Below are positions 22,535 to 31,905 of a stretch of 45,021 nucleotides of DNA, piece by piece. Under the pieces are notes generated by a model, which saw only the letters and a program-made list of their open reading frames with translations, ran no database searches and was not told the origin of the DNA. The stretch's first letter is position 1, and every line of letters begins with the position of its first letter. Source of the DNA: Caldilineae bacterium. Lineage in GTDB: Bacteria; Chloroflexota; Anaerolineae; JAAEKA01. A program made the translations under genes and the position numbers. The stretch is taken from contig JACKBK010000028.1 in the NCBI GenBank assembly GCA_020634555.1, positions 1-45,021 of the forward strand, read 5' to 3'.

Positions 22535-22888
22535 ATGGCTTCAGGATTTAGTGAGTTCCAGGCATCCGTTCGGCGACAGGATGGAACAGCCATCATCGAG
22601 ATGAGCGGTGTGATGGACAGTTCTGCCGAGCAGGCCCTCAACAGCGCCTATGCCGAGGCGACGTCGTCGCCGGCCGACCGGCTGCTGCTTAATTTCACCG
22701 ACGTTGATTACATCAACAGCACCGGCATCGCGCTGATCGTCGGTGTGCTGGCCCAGGCGCGCAAGGCGCACCTGCCGTTGGTGACAGCCGGCCTGAGCGA
22801 GCATTACCAGGAGATCTTCAAGATCACCCGCCTGGCAGATTTCATGAGCATTTACCCGGACGAGTCGACAGCGCTCGCCGCTGTATAA
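22535..22888 (+). CDS. STAS-domain anti-sigma factor antagonist, first copy
   Basis: A 117-residue single STAS domain. The phosphorylation loop reads DYINSTGIAL (Asn61-Ser62-Thr63-Gly64), where SpoIIAA/RsbV has DSSG. It would be phosphorylated by the HATPase part and dephosphorylated by the SpoIIE part of the upstream protein, 10 nt away. The Asn in place of Asp and the Thr in place of the second Ser distinguish it from its neighbour, so the two may respond differently. Confidence 0.9.
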   Translation: MASGFSEFQASVRRQDGTAIIEMSGVMDSSAEQALNSAYAEATSSPADRLLLNFTDVDYINSTGIALIVGVLAQARKAHLPLVTAGLSEHYQEIFKITRLADFMSIYPDESTALAAV

Positions 22889-22909
22889 CAACGATGGAGA
22901 TAACAAGAA

Positions 22910-23257
22910 ATGCCAACTGCAAACATCACCACTAATGTTCGCCGTGTCAACGGCGCCAGCGTCATCGACATCGTCGGCGAGGTCAACGCCGCGGCCGACG
23001 AGGCGTTGTCAGCCGCCTTCAACGAGGCCAGCCAGGACGGTGTCAAGGTCATCGTCATGAACTTTACAGGGCTGGAGTACATGAACAGTTCCGGCATCGG
23101 TGTGCTGGTGACGCTGCTGATCCGTGCCCAGCGCAACAAGCAAAAGCTGCGCGCCTACGGTCTCAGCGACCACTACAAGCAGATCTTTGCGCTGACCAGG
23201 CTCGATGAGGCTATCGGCATCTATGACAGCGAGGCAGAGGCGGTATCGGAGCCCTAA
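22910..23257 (+). CDS. STAS-domain anti-sigma factor antagonist, second copy
   Basis: A 115-residue STAS domain with the loop LEYMNSSGIGVLV (Ser60-Ser61). It is about as long as its neighbour and similar through the core (HYKQIFALTRLDEAIGIY versus HYQEIFKITRLADFMSIY), indicating a tandem duplication. GGAG ribosome site 9 nt upstream. Likely one of two outputs or competing substrates of the fused phosphatase-kinase. No sigma factor or response regulator is encoded nearby. Confidence 0.9.
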   Translation: MPTANITTNVRRVNGASVIDIVGEVNAAADEALSAAFNEASQDGVKVIVMNFTGLEYMNSSGIGVLVTLLIRAQRNKQKLRAYGLSDHYKQIFALTRLDEAIGIYDSEAEAVSEP

Positions 23258-23355
23258 ATGGCGATGGGTGACAAGGTGGCAGACGACAGTTGTCTTTCCC
23301 CTTTTCCCTCTTTTCCATCCTTTCCATCGTTCCCTTCCCAGACGAGGTACCAGCC

Positions 23356-24117
23356 ATGACTGACGAAACGACAACACAGCAAGCAACAAAGCGGGACGAT
23401 GCATGGGCGAAGCCGGTGGATAAGCTGACGGTCAGTGATGCGCCGATTGGGGCAATGAACCTCAACGTCGATGGGCGCGGGCTGACCGGACCGCTCCAGG
23501 GATTTGGCCAGCTTTGGCAGAAGACGTACCGCATCCGGCTGGAAGGCGCCGAGGTTTCGCCGCAGGATGTGGTGGCCTACTGGAAAGCCAACCTGCCGTC
23601 CCTGATGCCCGACGACAGCCGTTTTTACCCCAGCCTGACCGGCGTGAAGCCAGGTGAGGTGCTGTTGATCAACGCAACCCTGCCTGGGATGCCCGGCGGC
23701 ATGCCGGTTTCTACCGGTGTTCTCGTCCTGTACGCTGACGACGAGGCGTTCTCGGTGATGACGCCCGACGGACATCCCGAATCGGGCTTCAACACCTTCA
23801 GCGCTTATGACGATGGCGGCGTGACTGTGGCGCAGATCCAGTCACTGGCGCGGGCCAACGACCCGGTATACGAGTTTGGTTTTCGATTTCTGGGCGGCGG
23901 CGCGCAGCAAGAGCGCATCTGGCAGCACGTGCTGACCGGGTTGGCCGGCAACTTTGGCATCAGCAACGCCAAGGTTGATATCAAGAAGGTGTGTGTGGAC
24001 AACCGCCTGCAGTGGGGCCGCGCCTCCAACGTACGCCACAACGCCGTGATCCGCACCACCCTCAACGCGCCGGTGCGTGCCGTCAGACGGCTCTTCGGCG
24101 GCGGCGCTCCAGCATGA
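23356..24117 (+). CDS. Protein of unknown function downstream of the partner-switch genes
   Basis: A 253-residue soluble-looking protein without signal peptide. A polar N-terminus is followed by GRGLTGPLQGFGQLWQKTYR, a middle part with proline/glycine-rich INATLPGMPGGMPVSTGVLV and DEAFSVMTPDGHPESGFNTF, and a basic C-terminus. The middle is reminiscent of START/SRPBCC-like ligand-binding proteins, but I do not recognise a family with certainty. ATG 23356 has GAGGT 7 nt upstream. It follows the second STAS gene by 98 nt on the same strand and may be the effector or a co-regulated product. Confidence 0.7.
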   Translation: MTDETTTQQATKRDDAWAKPVDKLTVSDAPIGAMNLNVDGRGLTGPLQGFGQLWQKTYRIRLEGAEVSPQDVVAYWKANLPSLMPDDSRFYPSLTGVKPGEVLLINATLPGMPGGMPVSTGVLVLYADDEAFSVMTPDGHPESGFNTFSAYDDGGVTVAQIQSLARANDPVYEFGFRFLGGGAQQERIWQHVLTGLAGNFGISNAKVDIKKVCVDNRLQWGRASNVRHNAVIRTTLNAPVRAVRRLFGGGAPA

Positions 24118-24145
24118 TTACCCGTTACGGCGCACGCGAACTTGC

Positions 24146-25562
24146 ATGACCAAGAACTATAACGCTGTTGTCGTCGGCTCGGGACCCAACGGGCTGGCGG
24201 CGGCGATCACCCTCGCGCAGGCCGGCTGTTCCGTGCTGGTCATCGAGGGCAAAGAGACTATCGGCGGGGGACTGCGCTCGGCCGAACTCACGCTTCCGGG
24301 ATTTATCCACGACCCTTGCTCGGCGGTGCATCCGCTGGGCATGGCGTCGCCGTTTTTCCGCAGCCTGCCGCTGGAGCGGTTCGGCCTGCACTGGATCCAG
24401 CCTGACGCGCCGTTGGCGCATCCGTTCGGCAGCGGCGAAGCGGATGCCGTGCTGGTCGAACGTTCGCTGGATGCAACAGCCGCCCGGCTGGGCGTCGACG
24501 CCGGCCGCTACCGCCTGTTGATGGCGCCGTTGGTCGAGAACTGGGCAGGCCTGCTGGGCGACATCCTGGGGCCGCTGCGCTGGCCGCGCCATCCGCTGCT
24601 GTATGCCCGCTTCGGCGCAACGGCTGTATTGCCGGCTGCCGGTCTTGCGCGTAGTCTGTTCAGCGCTGAGCGGGCGCGGGCGCTGTTTGCGGGCCTGGCG
24701 AGCCACTCCATCATGCCGCTGGAGCAGCCCATGAGCGCGGCGTTTGGCGTCACGCTGGGCTTGCTGGCTCACGGCGTTGGCTGGCCAATCCCTGAGGGCG
24801 GCAGCCAGCGTGTCACCGACGCGCTGGTGGGCTATCTGCGGTCGCTGGGCGGTGATTTGGTGACCGGCTGGATGGTGCAGCGGCTGAAGAACTGCCGCCA
24901 GCCGACGCCTATTTATTTGACATAACGCCAAGCAGTTATTGCAGATAGCAGGTGATCGGCTGCCTGGCGGCTATCGCCGCCAGCTTCAGCAGTTTCGCTA
25001 CGGTCCCGGCGTCTTCAAGCTTGACCTGGCGCTGGATGGCCTGATCCCGTGGGCCGACCCGAACTGCGGGCTATCGGCACGGTTCGCATGTTAGGCACGC
25101 TGGACGAGATCGCCGCGGGCGAGCGGGCGGTCTGGCGGGGCGAGCACCCGGAACATCCATTCGTGCTGGTGGCGCAGCAGAGCCTGTTCGACCCCAGCCG
25201 CGCGGCTGGCAAACACACCGTTTGGGCCTACTGCCACGTCCCCAACGGATCGACCGTTGACATGACCGGGCGCATCGAAGCGCAGATCGAGCGGTTTGCG
25301 CCAGGCTTTCGCGAGCGCATCCTCGCGCGGCATACCCGCAGCGCCGCGGCATGCAAGCCTACAACCCCAATTACATCGGCGGGATATCAACGCCGGCGTA
25401 CAGGACCTGCGCCAGCAGTTCACGCGACCGGCGATTCGTCCTGTTCCTACACCACGCCTGACCGCAGATCATCTCTGCTCCTCCTCAACGCCGCCGGGTG
25501 GTGGTGTCCACGGCATGTGCGGCTATTGGGCCGCCCGGGCCGCGCTGCGCCGGATTCGTTAG
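24146..25562 (+). pseudogene. CrtI/phytoene-desaturase-like FAD oxidoreductase, decayed
   Basis: The 5' part encodes an intact FAD motif (NAVVVGSGPNGLAAAITLAQAG) and family-typical sequence up to residue ~255 (WPIPEGGSQRVTDAL, LGGDLVTGW). After that homology continues only by changing frame: AYLFDIT near 24905, QLLQIAGDRLPGGYRRQL near 24940, TVRMLGTLDEIAAGERAVW near 25080, AYNPNYIGG near 25360, VQDLRQQF near 25400, and the true C-terminus CSSSTPPGGGVHGMCGYWAA ending at a TAG at 25562. At least four single-base indels are needed, so no full-length (~470-residue) protein is made. The enzyme family uses FAD to desaturate or oxidise carotenoid-like or retinoid-like substrates. Sequencing error is possible, but flanking genes are intact. 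Confidence 0.85.
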
Positions 25563-25587
25563 TAGGTCGGGGGCTGGATCGCGAAGG

Positions 25588-25686
25588 CGCTGGATCACGA
25601 AAGCGCGAAGGCGGTGCTGGCGACCCTGTGTTCGTGTTCTTCGCGCTTCGCGCATTCGCGTCCCTTCGCGGCTTCGTGATCCAGCG
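25588..25686. repeat. Family D palindrome (GCGAAG words)
   Basis: A 23-nt left arm (25588-25610, CGCTGGATCACGAAAGCGCG...) and right arm (25664-25686) pair at 21 of 23 positions; the ~50 nt between are made of reiterated GCGAA/TTCGC words. It lies between the pseudogene and the ABC importer. Confidence 0.65.
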
Positions 25687-25821
25687 TTTACGCCGTGCGC
25701 GTTTGGTCTTTCATCGGGGAAGTGGTAGCATATACCGGTCAGATTTGTCTGTTCAAAATGGGTGACAATCCGGCGTAAGAATTGCCCGGTCACGGGTATC
25801 AAGCGAGGAGGAGGATCTACC

Positions 25822-27450
25822 ATGAAGAAAAACAATCTCGCCCCAACTTTACCGCGCGGCTATCTTGTGGTGGTAGCCATCATTCTGTTTGCAGTTGTGC
25901 TCAATGCCTGCGCTGCGCCGCCGCCAGCCGCCAGCCCGGCCGGCGAGTCAGGCACGACAGAGAGTACAGCTGCTCCGGCTCAGGAACCGGCCATCCCCAC
26001 CACGCTGCGGGTTGCGATGGAGGCGCCGGTGCAGCTCGACCCGGCCTTCGCGTCGTCTGACAGCGAGATCGCAATCCTCAACGCCGTCTATGACTATCTT
26101 GTGGACGTCGACGAGAACAACCGCCTGCAGCCACGGCTTGCGACCTCGGTTACAGCCAGCGATGACGGTCTGTCATACACTGTCGAGCTTCAGCCTGGCG
26201 CTGCCTTCCACGACGGATCTCCGGTGACGGCCGCCGACGTCATCTACACCTTCGATCGGCTGCGTGACCCGGAGGCAGGCCTGCCGACCGCTGATCTCTA
26301 CAGCAACATTGTCGGTGTCGCTGCGCCCGATGGCGCCGATCCAGCGACCAGCAAGACAGTGATCTTCACCCTGCAAGAGCCAGATCCGTTCTTCCAGTAC
26401 AACCTCAGCGACAACCATGCGCTGATCGTCAAGGCGGGCACGGAAGACCCGTCTGCTGACTTCAACGGCAGCGGTCCTTTCACCGTCGTCAGCTACAGTC
26501 CGGAGGACCGGATGGATCTGGCAGCCAACGACGCCTATTTCGTTGACGGCAAGCCGGGCGTCGATACCCTTGAGTTCATCTTCTTCGCCGACCAGACGGC
26601 CGCGGTGGATGCCCTCAAGGGCGGACAGGTCGATTTGGCCATGCGCATGGCGACGCCGCTCTACCTGTCGCTCCAGAACGAGCCGGGCATCGTCACATCG
26701 TCGATTCCAACCAACGGCTTCGATCTGGTGCGCCTGCGGGCTGACCGCGAGCCGGGCAACGACCCGCGGGTCATCGAGGCGTTCAAGTTGGCTACCGACC
26801 GGCAGGCGATCTTCGACACCGTGACCCTGGGGTTGGGCGCGGTGGGCAGCGACAGCCCCATTGGCCCGCTCTATGCCGACTACTACAGCACCGACACTCC
26901 GGTGCCTGACCGAGACGTGGTCAGGGCACGCGAGCTGCTGGCCGACGCCGGCTATGCGGACGGTCTGTCGTTGGACCTGTACGTCCCCGAATCGGGTGAC
27001 CGTGTTGCACTGGCCGAGGTGTTGCAGCAGCAGTGGCAGGAGGCCGGCATCAACGTCGATATCAAGTCGATCCCCGAAAGCGTTTACTACGGCAGCGACA
27101 ACCCCGACCAGAACTGGCTGGGCGCGACGCTGGGCATCACCGGCTGGGGATCGCGGCCCTACCCCCAGTTCTACCTGGACGTGATGTTGGTGTGCGACGC
27201 CAAGTGGAACGAGTCGCACTTCTGCGACGAGGAGTTCGACCAACTCGCCGCCACCGCCGGGACAACGCTGGACGAACAGACGCGCATCCAGGCCTACAAG
27301 GACATCCAACGCATCCTGGTCGAGCGCGGCCCGGTGATTGTGCCCTACTTCTTCGCCCAACTGGGTGCGATCAGCAACCGGTTCGCCAACTTCAACATGA
27401 AAGCCTTCGCCGGCCGCACCGATCTGGCGGCCATCACGCCGGCGCAGTAG
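25822..27450 (+). CDS. ABC transporter substrate-binding lipoprotein, family 5 (peptide/nickel type)
   Basis: A 542-residue lipoprotein: MKKNN start, hydrophobic segment, lipobox LNAC at about residue 30, a Pro/Ala/Ser-rich linker, then the SBP_bac_5 fold (RVAMEAPVQLDPAFASSD, DDGLSYTVELQPGAAFHDGS, VTAADVIYTFDRL). The family captures oligopeptides, dipeptides, nickel chelates or sugars for import. The ATG at 25822 has a perfect GAGGAGGAGG site. The permease and ATPase genes follow, but separated by two repeat elements and a hairpin. Ligand cannot be inferred reliably. Confidence 0.92.
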   Translation: MKKNNLAPTLPRGYLVVVAIILFAVVLNACAAPPPAASPAGESGTTESTAAPAQEPAIPTTLRVAMEAPVQLDPAFASSDSEIAILNAVYDYLVDVDENNRLQPRLATSVTASDDGLSYTVELQPGAAFHDGSPVTAADVIYTFDRLRDPEAGLPTADLYSNIVGVAAPDGADPATSKTVIFTLQEPDPFFQYNLSDNHALIVKAGTEDPSADFNGSGPFTVVSYSPEDRMDLAANDAYFVDGKPGVDTLEFIFFADQTAAVDALKGGQVDLAMRMATPLYLSLQNEPGIVTSSIPTNGFDLVRLRADREPGNDPRVIEAFKLATDRQAIFDTVTLGLGAVGSDSPIGPLYADYYSTDTPVPDRDVVRARELLADAGYADGLSLDLYVPESGDRVALAEVLQQQWQEAGINVDIKSIPESVYYGSDNPDQNWLGATLGITGWGSRPYPQFYLDVMLVCDAKWNESHFCDEEFDQLAATAGTTLDEQTRIQAYKDIQRILVERGPVIVPYFFAQLGAISNRFANFNMKAFAGRTDLAAITPAQ

Positions 27451-27470
27451 CCTCGCGAGAGGGCCTACCT

Positions 27471-27641
27471 GTTCACCGTCACTCCCGCGGAGGCGGGAGT
27501 CGAGTGCCCGTGAAGAGTGGATTCCCGCTTTCGCGGGAATGACGGTGAACGGCTACAACTACTGGTGCGTCACTCCCGCGGAGGCGGGAGTCTAGCGCCC
27601 TTGAAGAGTGGATTCCCGCCTGCGCGGGAATGACGGTGAAC
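27471..27641. repeat. Two tandem family A repeats inside the ABC operon
   Basis: Copy one (27471-27550) has perfect 11-nt ends GTTCACCGTCA/TGACGGTGAAC. Copy two (27569-27641) starts GTCACTCCCGCGG and ends TGACGGTGAAC. Both contain GAAGAGTGGATTCCCGC. They fill the gap between the binding protein and permease genes. Confidence 0.75.
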
Positions 27642-27659
27642 GGTTACAACATTTCGAGT

Positions 27660-28583
27660 ATGGACGGCTACACAGCAGGAGGAGGCGGGTCTGATCCCGC
27701 CTCTCTTTTTTCGGAAGAACGGCGACGCGGGCTGGCTGCTGCTTTCAGCCGCGTCGGGCGCGCGTTGCGCGAGCTATACGCGCGCCCAGCCTCCGCGCTG
27801 GGGACGACGCTGGTTTTGGTGTTCTTCTTCATGGCCCTCTTCGGCCCGCTGATTGCCCCGTACAGCGCGACCGAGCAGATCGCCGGCGCGGCCCGCCAGG
27901 CGCCCTCCTTGCAGCATCTCTTCGGCACCGACCATCTGGGCCGCGACGTGTTCAGCCGCGTCGTTCTGGGGGCGCGCGATATTCTGGCGCTGGCAGGATT
28001 GGGAACGCTGCTCGCGGTGACAATCGGCACGCTGGTCGGCATGTTCAGCGCCTACCGCGGCGGATGGGTGGATGAGATCTCGTTTCGCCTCTTCGACAGC
28101 CTGCTGGCGCTGCCGGCGCTGTTGCTGGCGCTGCTGCTGTTGGGCGTGGTCGGCCCGTCGCGCAGCAGCGTGCTGGTCGTGCTGGTGATCGTCTATGTCC
28201 CCATCGTGGCGCGGGTGGTGCGCAGCGTTGTGCTTTCCACAAAGCAAAAGGGGTTCGTGGAGGCCGCCCGGATGCAGGGCGAGAGCACCGCCTCCATCGT
28301 TCGCCGCGATATCTTTCCATCGGTTACACCGGCGCTGACTGTGGAAGCCGCCCTGCGCTTTTCCTACGCGATCTTCCTGGTTGCATCTCTCGGTTTCCTG
28401 GGAGTCGGCGTGCAGCCACCCAACCCGGACTGGGGACTGATGGTCAGCCAGGCTCGACCGTATGTCTCACTCACGCCGTGGGCGCTTTACTTTCCAGCCA
28501 TCGCCATCGCCCTGCTGGTCATCGGCGTTAACCTGGCAGCCGATGGACTAAAGCGCGTCCTGTTGCCGGGGAGAGAAAGCTAA
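27660..28583 (+). CDS. ABC transporter permease (DppC/OppC type)
   Basis: A 307-residue permease if ATG 27660 is used. The family core is complete: N-terminal OppC-type region (FGPLIAPYSATEQI, FGTDHLGRDVFSRV), about six membrane spans, and the EAA loop (EAARMQGESTASIVRRDIFP). The start is uncertain: no ribosome site precedes 27660, and a terminator-like hairpin lies within the first 15 codons. A start after the hairpin (for example TTG near 27763) is possible. It ends with TAA directly followed by the ATG of the ATPase gene. Confidence 0.87.
   Translation: MDGYTAGGGGSDPASLFSEERRRGLAAAFSRVGRALRELYARPASALGTTLVLVFFFMALFGPLIAPYSATEQIAGAARQAPSLQHLFGTDHLGRDVFSRVVLGARDILALAGLGTLLAVTIGTLVGMFSAYRGGWVDEISFRLFDSLLALPALLLALLLLGVVGPSRSSVLVVLVIVYVPIVARVVRSVVLSTKQKGFVEAARMQGESTASIVRRDIFPSVTPALTVEAALRFSYAIFLVASLGFLGVGVQPPNPDWGLMVSQARPYVSLTPWALYFPAIAIALLVIGVNLAADGLKRVLLPGRES
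27682..27711 (+). terminator. Terminator-like hairpin at the 5' end of the permease gene
   Basis: GAGGCGGG, loop TCTGAT, CCCGCCTC, then TCTTTTTT: a textbook intrinsic terminator, located 232 nt after the binding-protein stop and inside the annotated 5' end of the permease frame. It would end most transcripts after the binding protein gene, raising its level relative to the permeases. Confidence 0.75.
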
Positions 28584-30686
28584 ATGGCCAGTTTCTCCAA
28601 CGTGCTAGAAATCGACGGGCTGACGGTGTCTTACCGGCGCGGCCAGAAATCACTGGACGCCGTGCGCAACGTCAGTTTCAGTATCGCTGCCGGGCAATCT
28701 TACGGGCTGGTCGGCGAAAGCGGCTCCGGCAAGAGCACACTGGCGCTGGCGATCATGCAGTACTTGCCTGAAAACGGGCTTGTTACCGGGGGGACGATCC
28801 GGCTGGGCGGGCAGGATCTGGCAGCCTTGCCGCGCGAGCAGATGCAACAGGTCTGGCGCGACCAGATCAAGTTGGTGCCACAGGATCCGGGGGCGTCGCT
28901 CAACCCGTCGCTGCGCATCGGTGACCAGCTTGACGAGGCGCTGTGCGATGGCAACGAGGCGAGGGACGAACTGCGGCAGCGCTCTCTCGAGCAACTGCGC
29001 CAGGTGCGTATCGCCGACCCCGAACGGGTGGCGGCCAGCTATCCGCACCAGCTCAGCGGCGGGATGCAACAGCGGGTGTTGATCGCGATGGCGTTGGCGC
29101 GGCAGCCCAGCCTGCTGATTCTGGATGAGCCGACCACCAACCTGGACGTGACCACCGAGGCGGTGATCCTCGATCTGGTGCGTGACTTGGTTCACGGCCA
29201 GCGAACAGCAATTCTTTACGTGTCGCACAATCTGGGCGTCGTGGCCAGCATCTGCGACCGGGTGGCGGTGCTGTACGCCGGCGAACTGGTGGAGGATCTG
29301 ACGCCGCAGCAGTTGCGCCGCCGGCCGCTGCATCCTTATACGCTGGGCCTGCTGGACAGTGTGCCGCGTCTCGGCCAGCGGGCCGGCGTTGATCCGCTGC
29401 TGCCCATCGCCGGTACTATCGCGCGGCTGGATGCGCTGCCGGCCGGCTGTGTCTTCGCACCGCGCTGTCCCATCGCCCAGCAACTGTGCCGCGACTTGCG
29501 TCCGGAGCTGGAGGAAACGCCGGAAGGCGGCCTGGTGCGCTGCCATCGCTGGCGCGAGATCGCCGCCGGCATGGTGGACGCACGAGCGGACAGGCCGGCC
29601 GCGGTTGCCTCGCAGAACGGCGTATCCGGCGCTGCCAGCGCGCTAAGGACTGAGGCGCTGGTCAAGCACTTCCCTGTCCGGCGCACCCTGGCCGAGGCGC
29701 TGCGGCGGACGCCTGCCCGCCAGGTTCATGCTGTGGACGGGGTTTCGTTGCAGATCGGCCAACAGCGCACGTTGGGATTGGTGGGCGAGAGCGGCAGCGG
29801 CAAGACAACCGCCGCGCGCTGTATTGTCGGGCTGGTGGAGCGTACCGGCGGCCAGGTGACGCTGTTCGACATCGCGCTGGCGCCGGGGCTTGATCGGCGG
29901 GATGCGGCTGTGCTGCGCCGCTTGCAGATGGTCTTCCAGAACCCGGAGGAGGCGCTCAATCCGCACCGCACCGTGGGAGACGTGTTACAGCGTCCGCTGA
30001 TGCGTTTGATGGGTCTATCGGCAGGCGAGGCGCGCCAACAAGCCGGTGAGTTGCTCGAAGCCGTGCGTCTCAGTTCGGCCTACCTTGATCGGACGCCTGG
30101 CCAACTGAGCGGCGGCGAGAAGCAGCGGGTCGCCATTGCCCGTGCCTTTGCGTCGAATCCCGACGTGCTGATCCTGGACGAGTCGGTGTCGGCGCTGGAC
30201 GTATCGGTGCAGGCGTCGATTCTCAACCTCCTGACCGAGCTGCAAGCCGAGCAGGGCAGCGCCTACCTGTTCATCTCCCACGATCTGGCAGCGGTCTCCT
30301 ATCTGGCCGACGACATCGCCGTGATGTATCTGGGGCAGGTGGTAGAAACAGGTTCCGCTGAGCAGATGTTGCATCCGCCGTTCCATCCCTACTCTGAGGC
30401 GTTGCTGTCGGCTGTGCCGCGCATCGACGCTGCTGGACCTGAACGCATTCGGCTTCCCGGCGATTTGCCCAGCGCGATCGATCTGCCCAGCGGCTGCCGG
30501 TTTCACACCCGCTGTCCGCGCCTGCTGGGCGACATCTGCCGCACGCAGGAGCCGCCCTGGCAGGAAACTGCGCCGGGCCATCGCTACCGCTGCCACATCG
30601 CGCCCGACGAGTTGACCGCCATGCAGGTGTCTTCAGGAGAACAAAACGGCTGGCCACGGCGTGAGATGGGTGAGGCCAGTCGATGA
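28584..30686 (+). CDS. Fused double ABC ATPase of a peptide-type importer (DppD-DppF fusion)
   Basis: A 700-residue protein containing two complete ATPase modules. Module one: Walker A GESGSGKST near residue 45, LSGGMQQR, Walker B LLILDEPTTNLD, and an oligopeptide-type C-terminal extension with FAPRCPIAQQLC. Module two: GESGSGKTT near residue 405, LSGGEKQR, VLILDESVSALD, and a second Cys-containing extension (FHTRCPRLLGDIC). In most systems these are separate genes. The start codon directly abuts the permease stop. Confidence 0.95.
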   Translation: MASFSNVLEIDGLTVSYRRGQKSLDAVRNVSFSIAAGQSYGLVGESGSGKSTLALAIMQYLPENGLVTGGTIRLGGQDLAALPREQMQQVWRDQIKLVPQDPGASLNPSLRIGDQLDEALCDGNEARDELRQRSLEQLRQVRIADPERVAASYPHQLSGGMQQRVLIAMALARQPSLLILDEPTTNLDVTTEAVILDLVRDLVHGQRTAILYVSHNLGVVASICDRVAVLYAGELVEDLTPQQLRRRPLHPYTLGLLDSVPRLGQRAGVDPLLPIAGTIARLDALPAGCVFAPRCPIAQQLCRDLRPELEETPEGGLVRCHRWREIAAGMVDARADRPAAVASQNGVSGAASALRTEALVKHFPVRRTLAEALRRTPARQVHAVDGVSLQIGQQRTLGLVGESGSGKTTAARCIVGLVERTGGQVTLFDIALAPGLDRRDAAVLRRLQMVFQNPEEALNPHRTVGDVLQRPLMRLMGLSAGEARQQAGELLEAVRLSSAYLDRTPGQLSGGEKQRVAIARAFASNPDVLILDESVSALDVSVQASILNLLTELQAEQGSAYLFISHDLAAVSYLADDIAVMYLGQVVETGSAEQMLHPPFHPYSEALLSAVPRIDAAGPERIRLPGDLPSAIDLPSGCRFHTRCPRLLGDICRTQEPPWQETAPGHRYRCHIAPDELTAMQVSSGEQNGWPRREMGEASR

Positions 30687-31627
30687 GCCGTTACGTTGCC
30701 CGCCGATTGGCGTTCCTGGTGATTACATTGCTCCTGACGTCGCTGATCGTGTTTGTGGTGACGCAGTGGCTGCCCGGCGATGTCGCCCGCGTGATTCTGG
30801 GCCGCGAGGCCAGCGAGCCAGCGCTGGCAGCCCTGCGGGCTGAGCTGGGTCTGGACAAGCCCCTGCCGCTGCAATACCTGTCGTGGCTGGGCCGCTTTCT
30901 GACCGGCGACTGGGGCACGTCATACAGCACCGGATTGCCTGTCAGGGATCTGGTGTTGGAGCGAGCCGGGAACTCGACGATGTTGGCCGGGCTGACGCTG
31001 CTGATTGCTGTGCCGCTGTCGGTCTTTCTGGGCGTGGTGGCCGGGCTGAAGGCCGACAAGCCGTTGGATGCCACCATCAGCATCGGCTCGCTGGCTGTTG
31101 TCGGCCTGCCGGAGTTCGTCACCGGGTTGATCCTGATCGAGGTACTGGCACTCCGGCTGCATCTCTTCCCGGCCAACTCGTCGATCCGGCCCGGAACCGG
31201 GTTCTTCGAGGCGTTGCCACAGTTGGTGTTGCCGGCGCTGACGGCGACCTTTGTGTTGCTGGCCTACGTGACCCGGCTGACGCGAGCCGGTGTGGTTGAG
31301 GAGATGCGCCAGGGCTATGTGCGTACGGCAACGCTGAAGGGGCTGCCGCGGCGCACGGTGGTTGGCCGTCACGTGCTGCGCAACGCGCTGCTGCCAACGA
31401 TTACCGTGCTGGCGATTAGCTTTGGCTGGCTGATCGGCGGGCTGATTGTCATCGAGAACGTGTTCAACTATCCGGGCCTGGGCCGTCTGATGACGTTTGC
31501 CATCGACCGCCGCGATCTGCCGTTGATGCAGGCGATTACGCTGCTTACCGTGTTGGTGTTTGCGCTGGCAAACCTGGGCGCGGATCTGCTGTACGCCGCG
31601 TTGAACCCCAGAATTCGGCTGGAATAG
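30683..31627 (+). CDS. ABC transporter permease (DppB/OppB type)
   Basis: A 314-residue permease with the DppB pattern: YVARRLAFLVITLLLTSLIV at the start, VTQWLPGDVARVILG, LGLDKPLPLQYLSWLGRFL, about six spans, the EAA loop (YVRTATLKGLPRRTVV), and the FNYPGLGRLM end. The ATG overlaps the ATPase stop (ATGA). The gene order binding protein, C-type permease, fused ATPase, B-type permease differs from the usual B-C-D-F order. Confidence 0.94.
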   Translation: MSRYVARRLAFLVITLLLTSLIVFVVTQWLPGDVARVILGREASEPALAALRAELGLDKPLPLQYLSWLGRFLTGDWGTSYSTGLPVRDLVLERAGNSTMLAGLTLLIAVPLSVFLGVVAGLKADKPLDATISIGSLAVVGLPEFVTGLILIEVLALRLHLFPANSSIRPGTGFFEALPQLVLPALTATFVLLAYVTRLTRAGVVEEMRQGYVRTATLKGLPRRTVVGRHVLRNALLPTITVLAISFGWLIGGLIVIENVFNYPGLGRLMTFAIDRRDLPLMQAITLLTVLVFALANLGADLLYAALNPRIRLE

Positions 31628-31650
31628 TGGACAGGCATAACTGCTTACCC

Positions 31651-31715
31651 GTCATTCCCCCGTAGGTTGGAATTCGGGTTTGCAAGGTGTGGATTCCCGT
31701 CTGCGCGGGAATGAC
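31651..31715. repeat. Family A palindromic repeat
   Basis: It begins GTCATTCCCCCGTAGG and ends CTGCGCGGGAATGAC. The left arm has diverged (CCCC, TTGG) compared with other copies. It lies just past the importer operon; the rest of 31628-31905 shows nothing else supported. Confidence 0.6.
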
Positions 31716-31905
31716 AGAACTTTGTTGGTTCCAACTGGGCTACGGAATCCGCAGGCCCGGAGGGCCTTTCACGTCGCTGCTCGCGCCTCGGAGTGGGTAG
31801 CCCGATCCGTTTTACGGTCGGGCGGTCGCACACCCACAGAATGCGACAGAATCAGGAACGCTGTAGGTTGAACAGTAACGACCAGACTACGCTGCGGAGG
31901 CATGG

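Noticed and set aside
26173..27360. 395-codon minus-strand frame over the binding-protein gene
   Set aside because: Antisense to an intact lipoprotein gene with ribosome site and lipobox; no features of its own.
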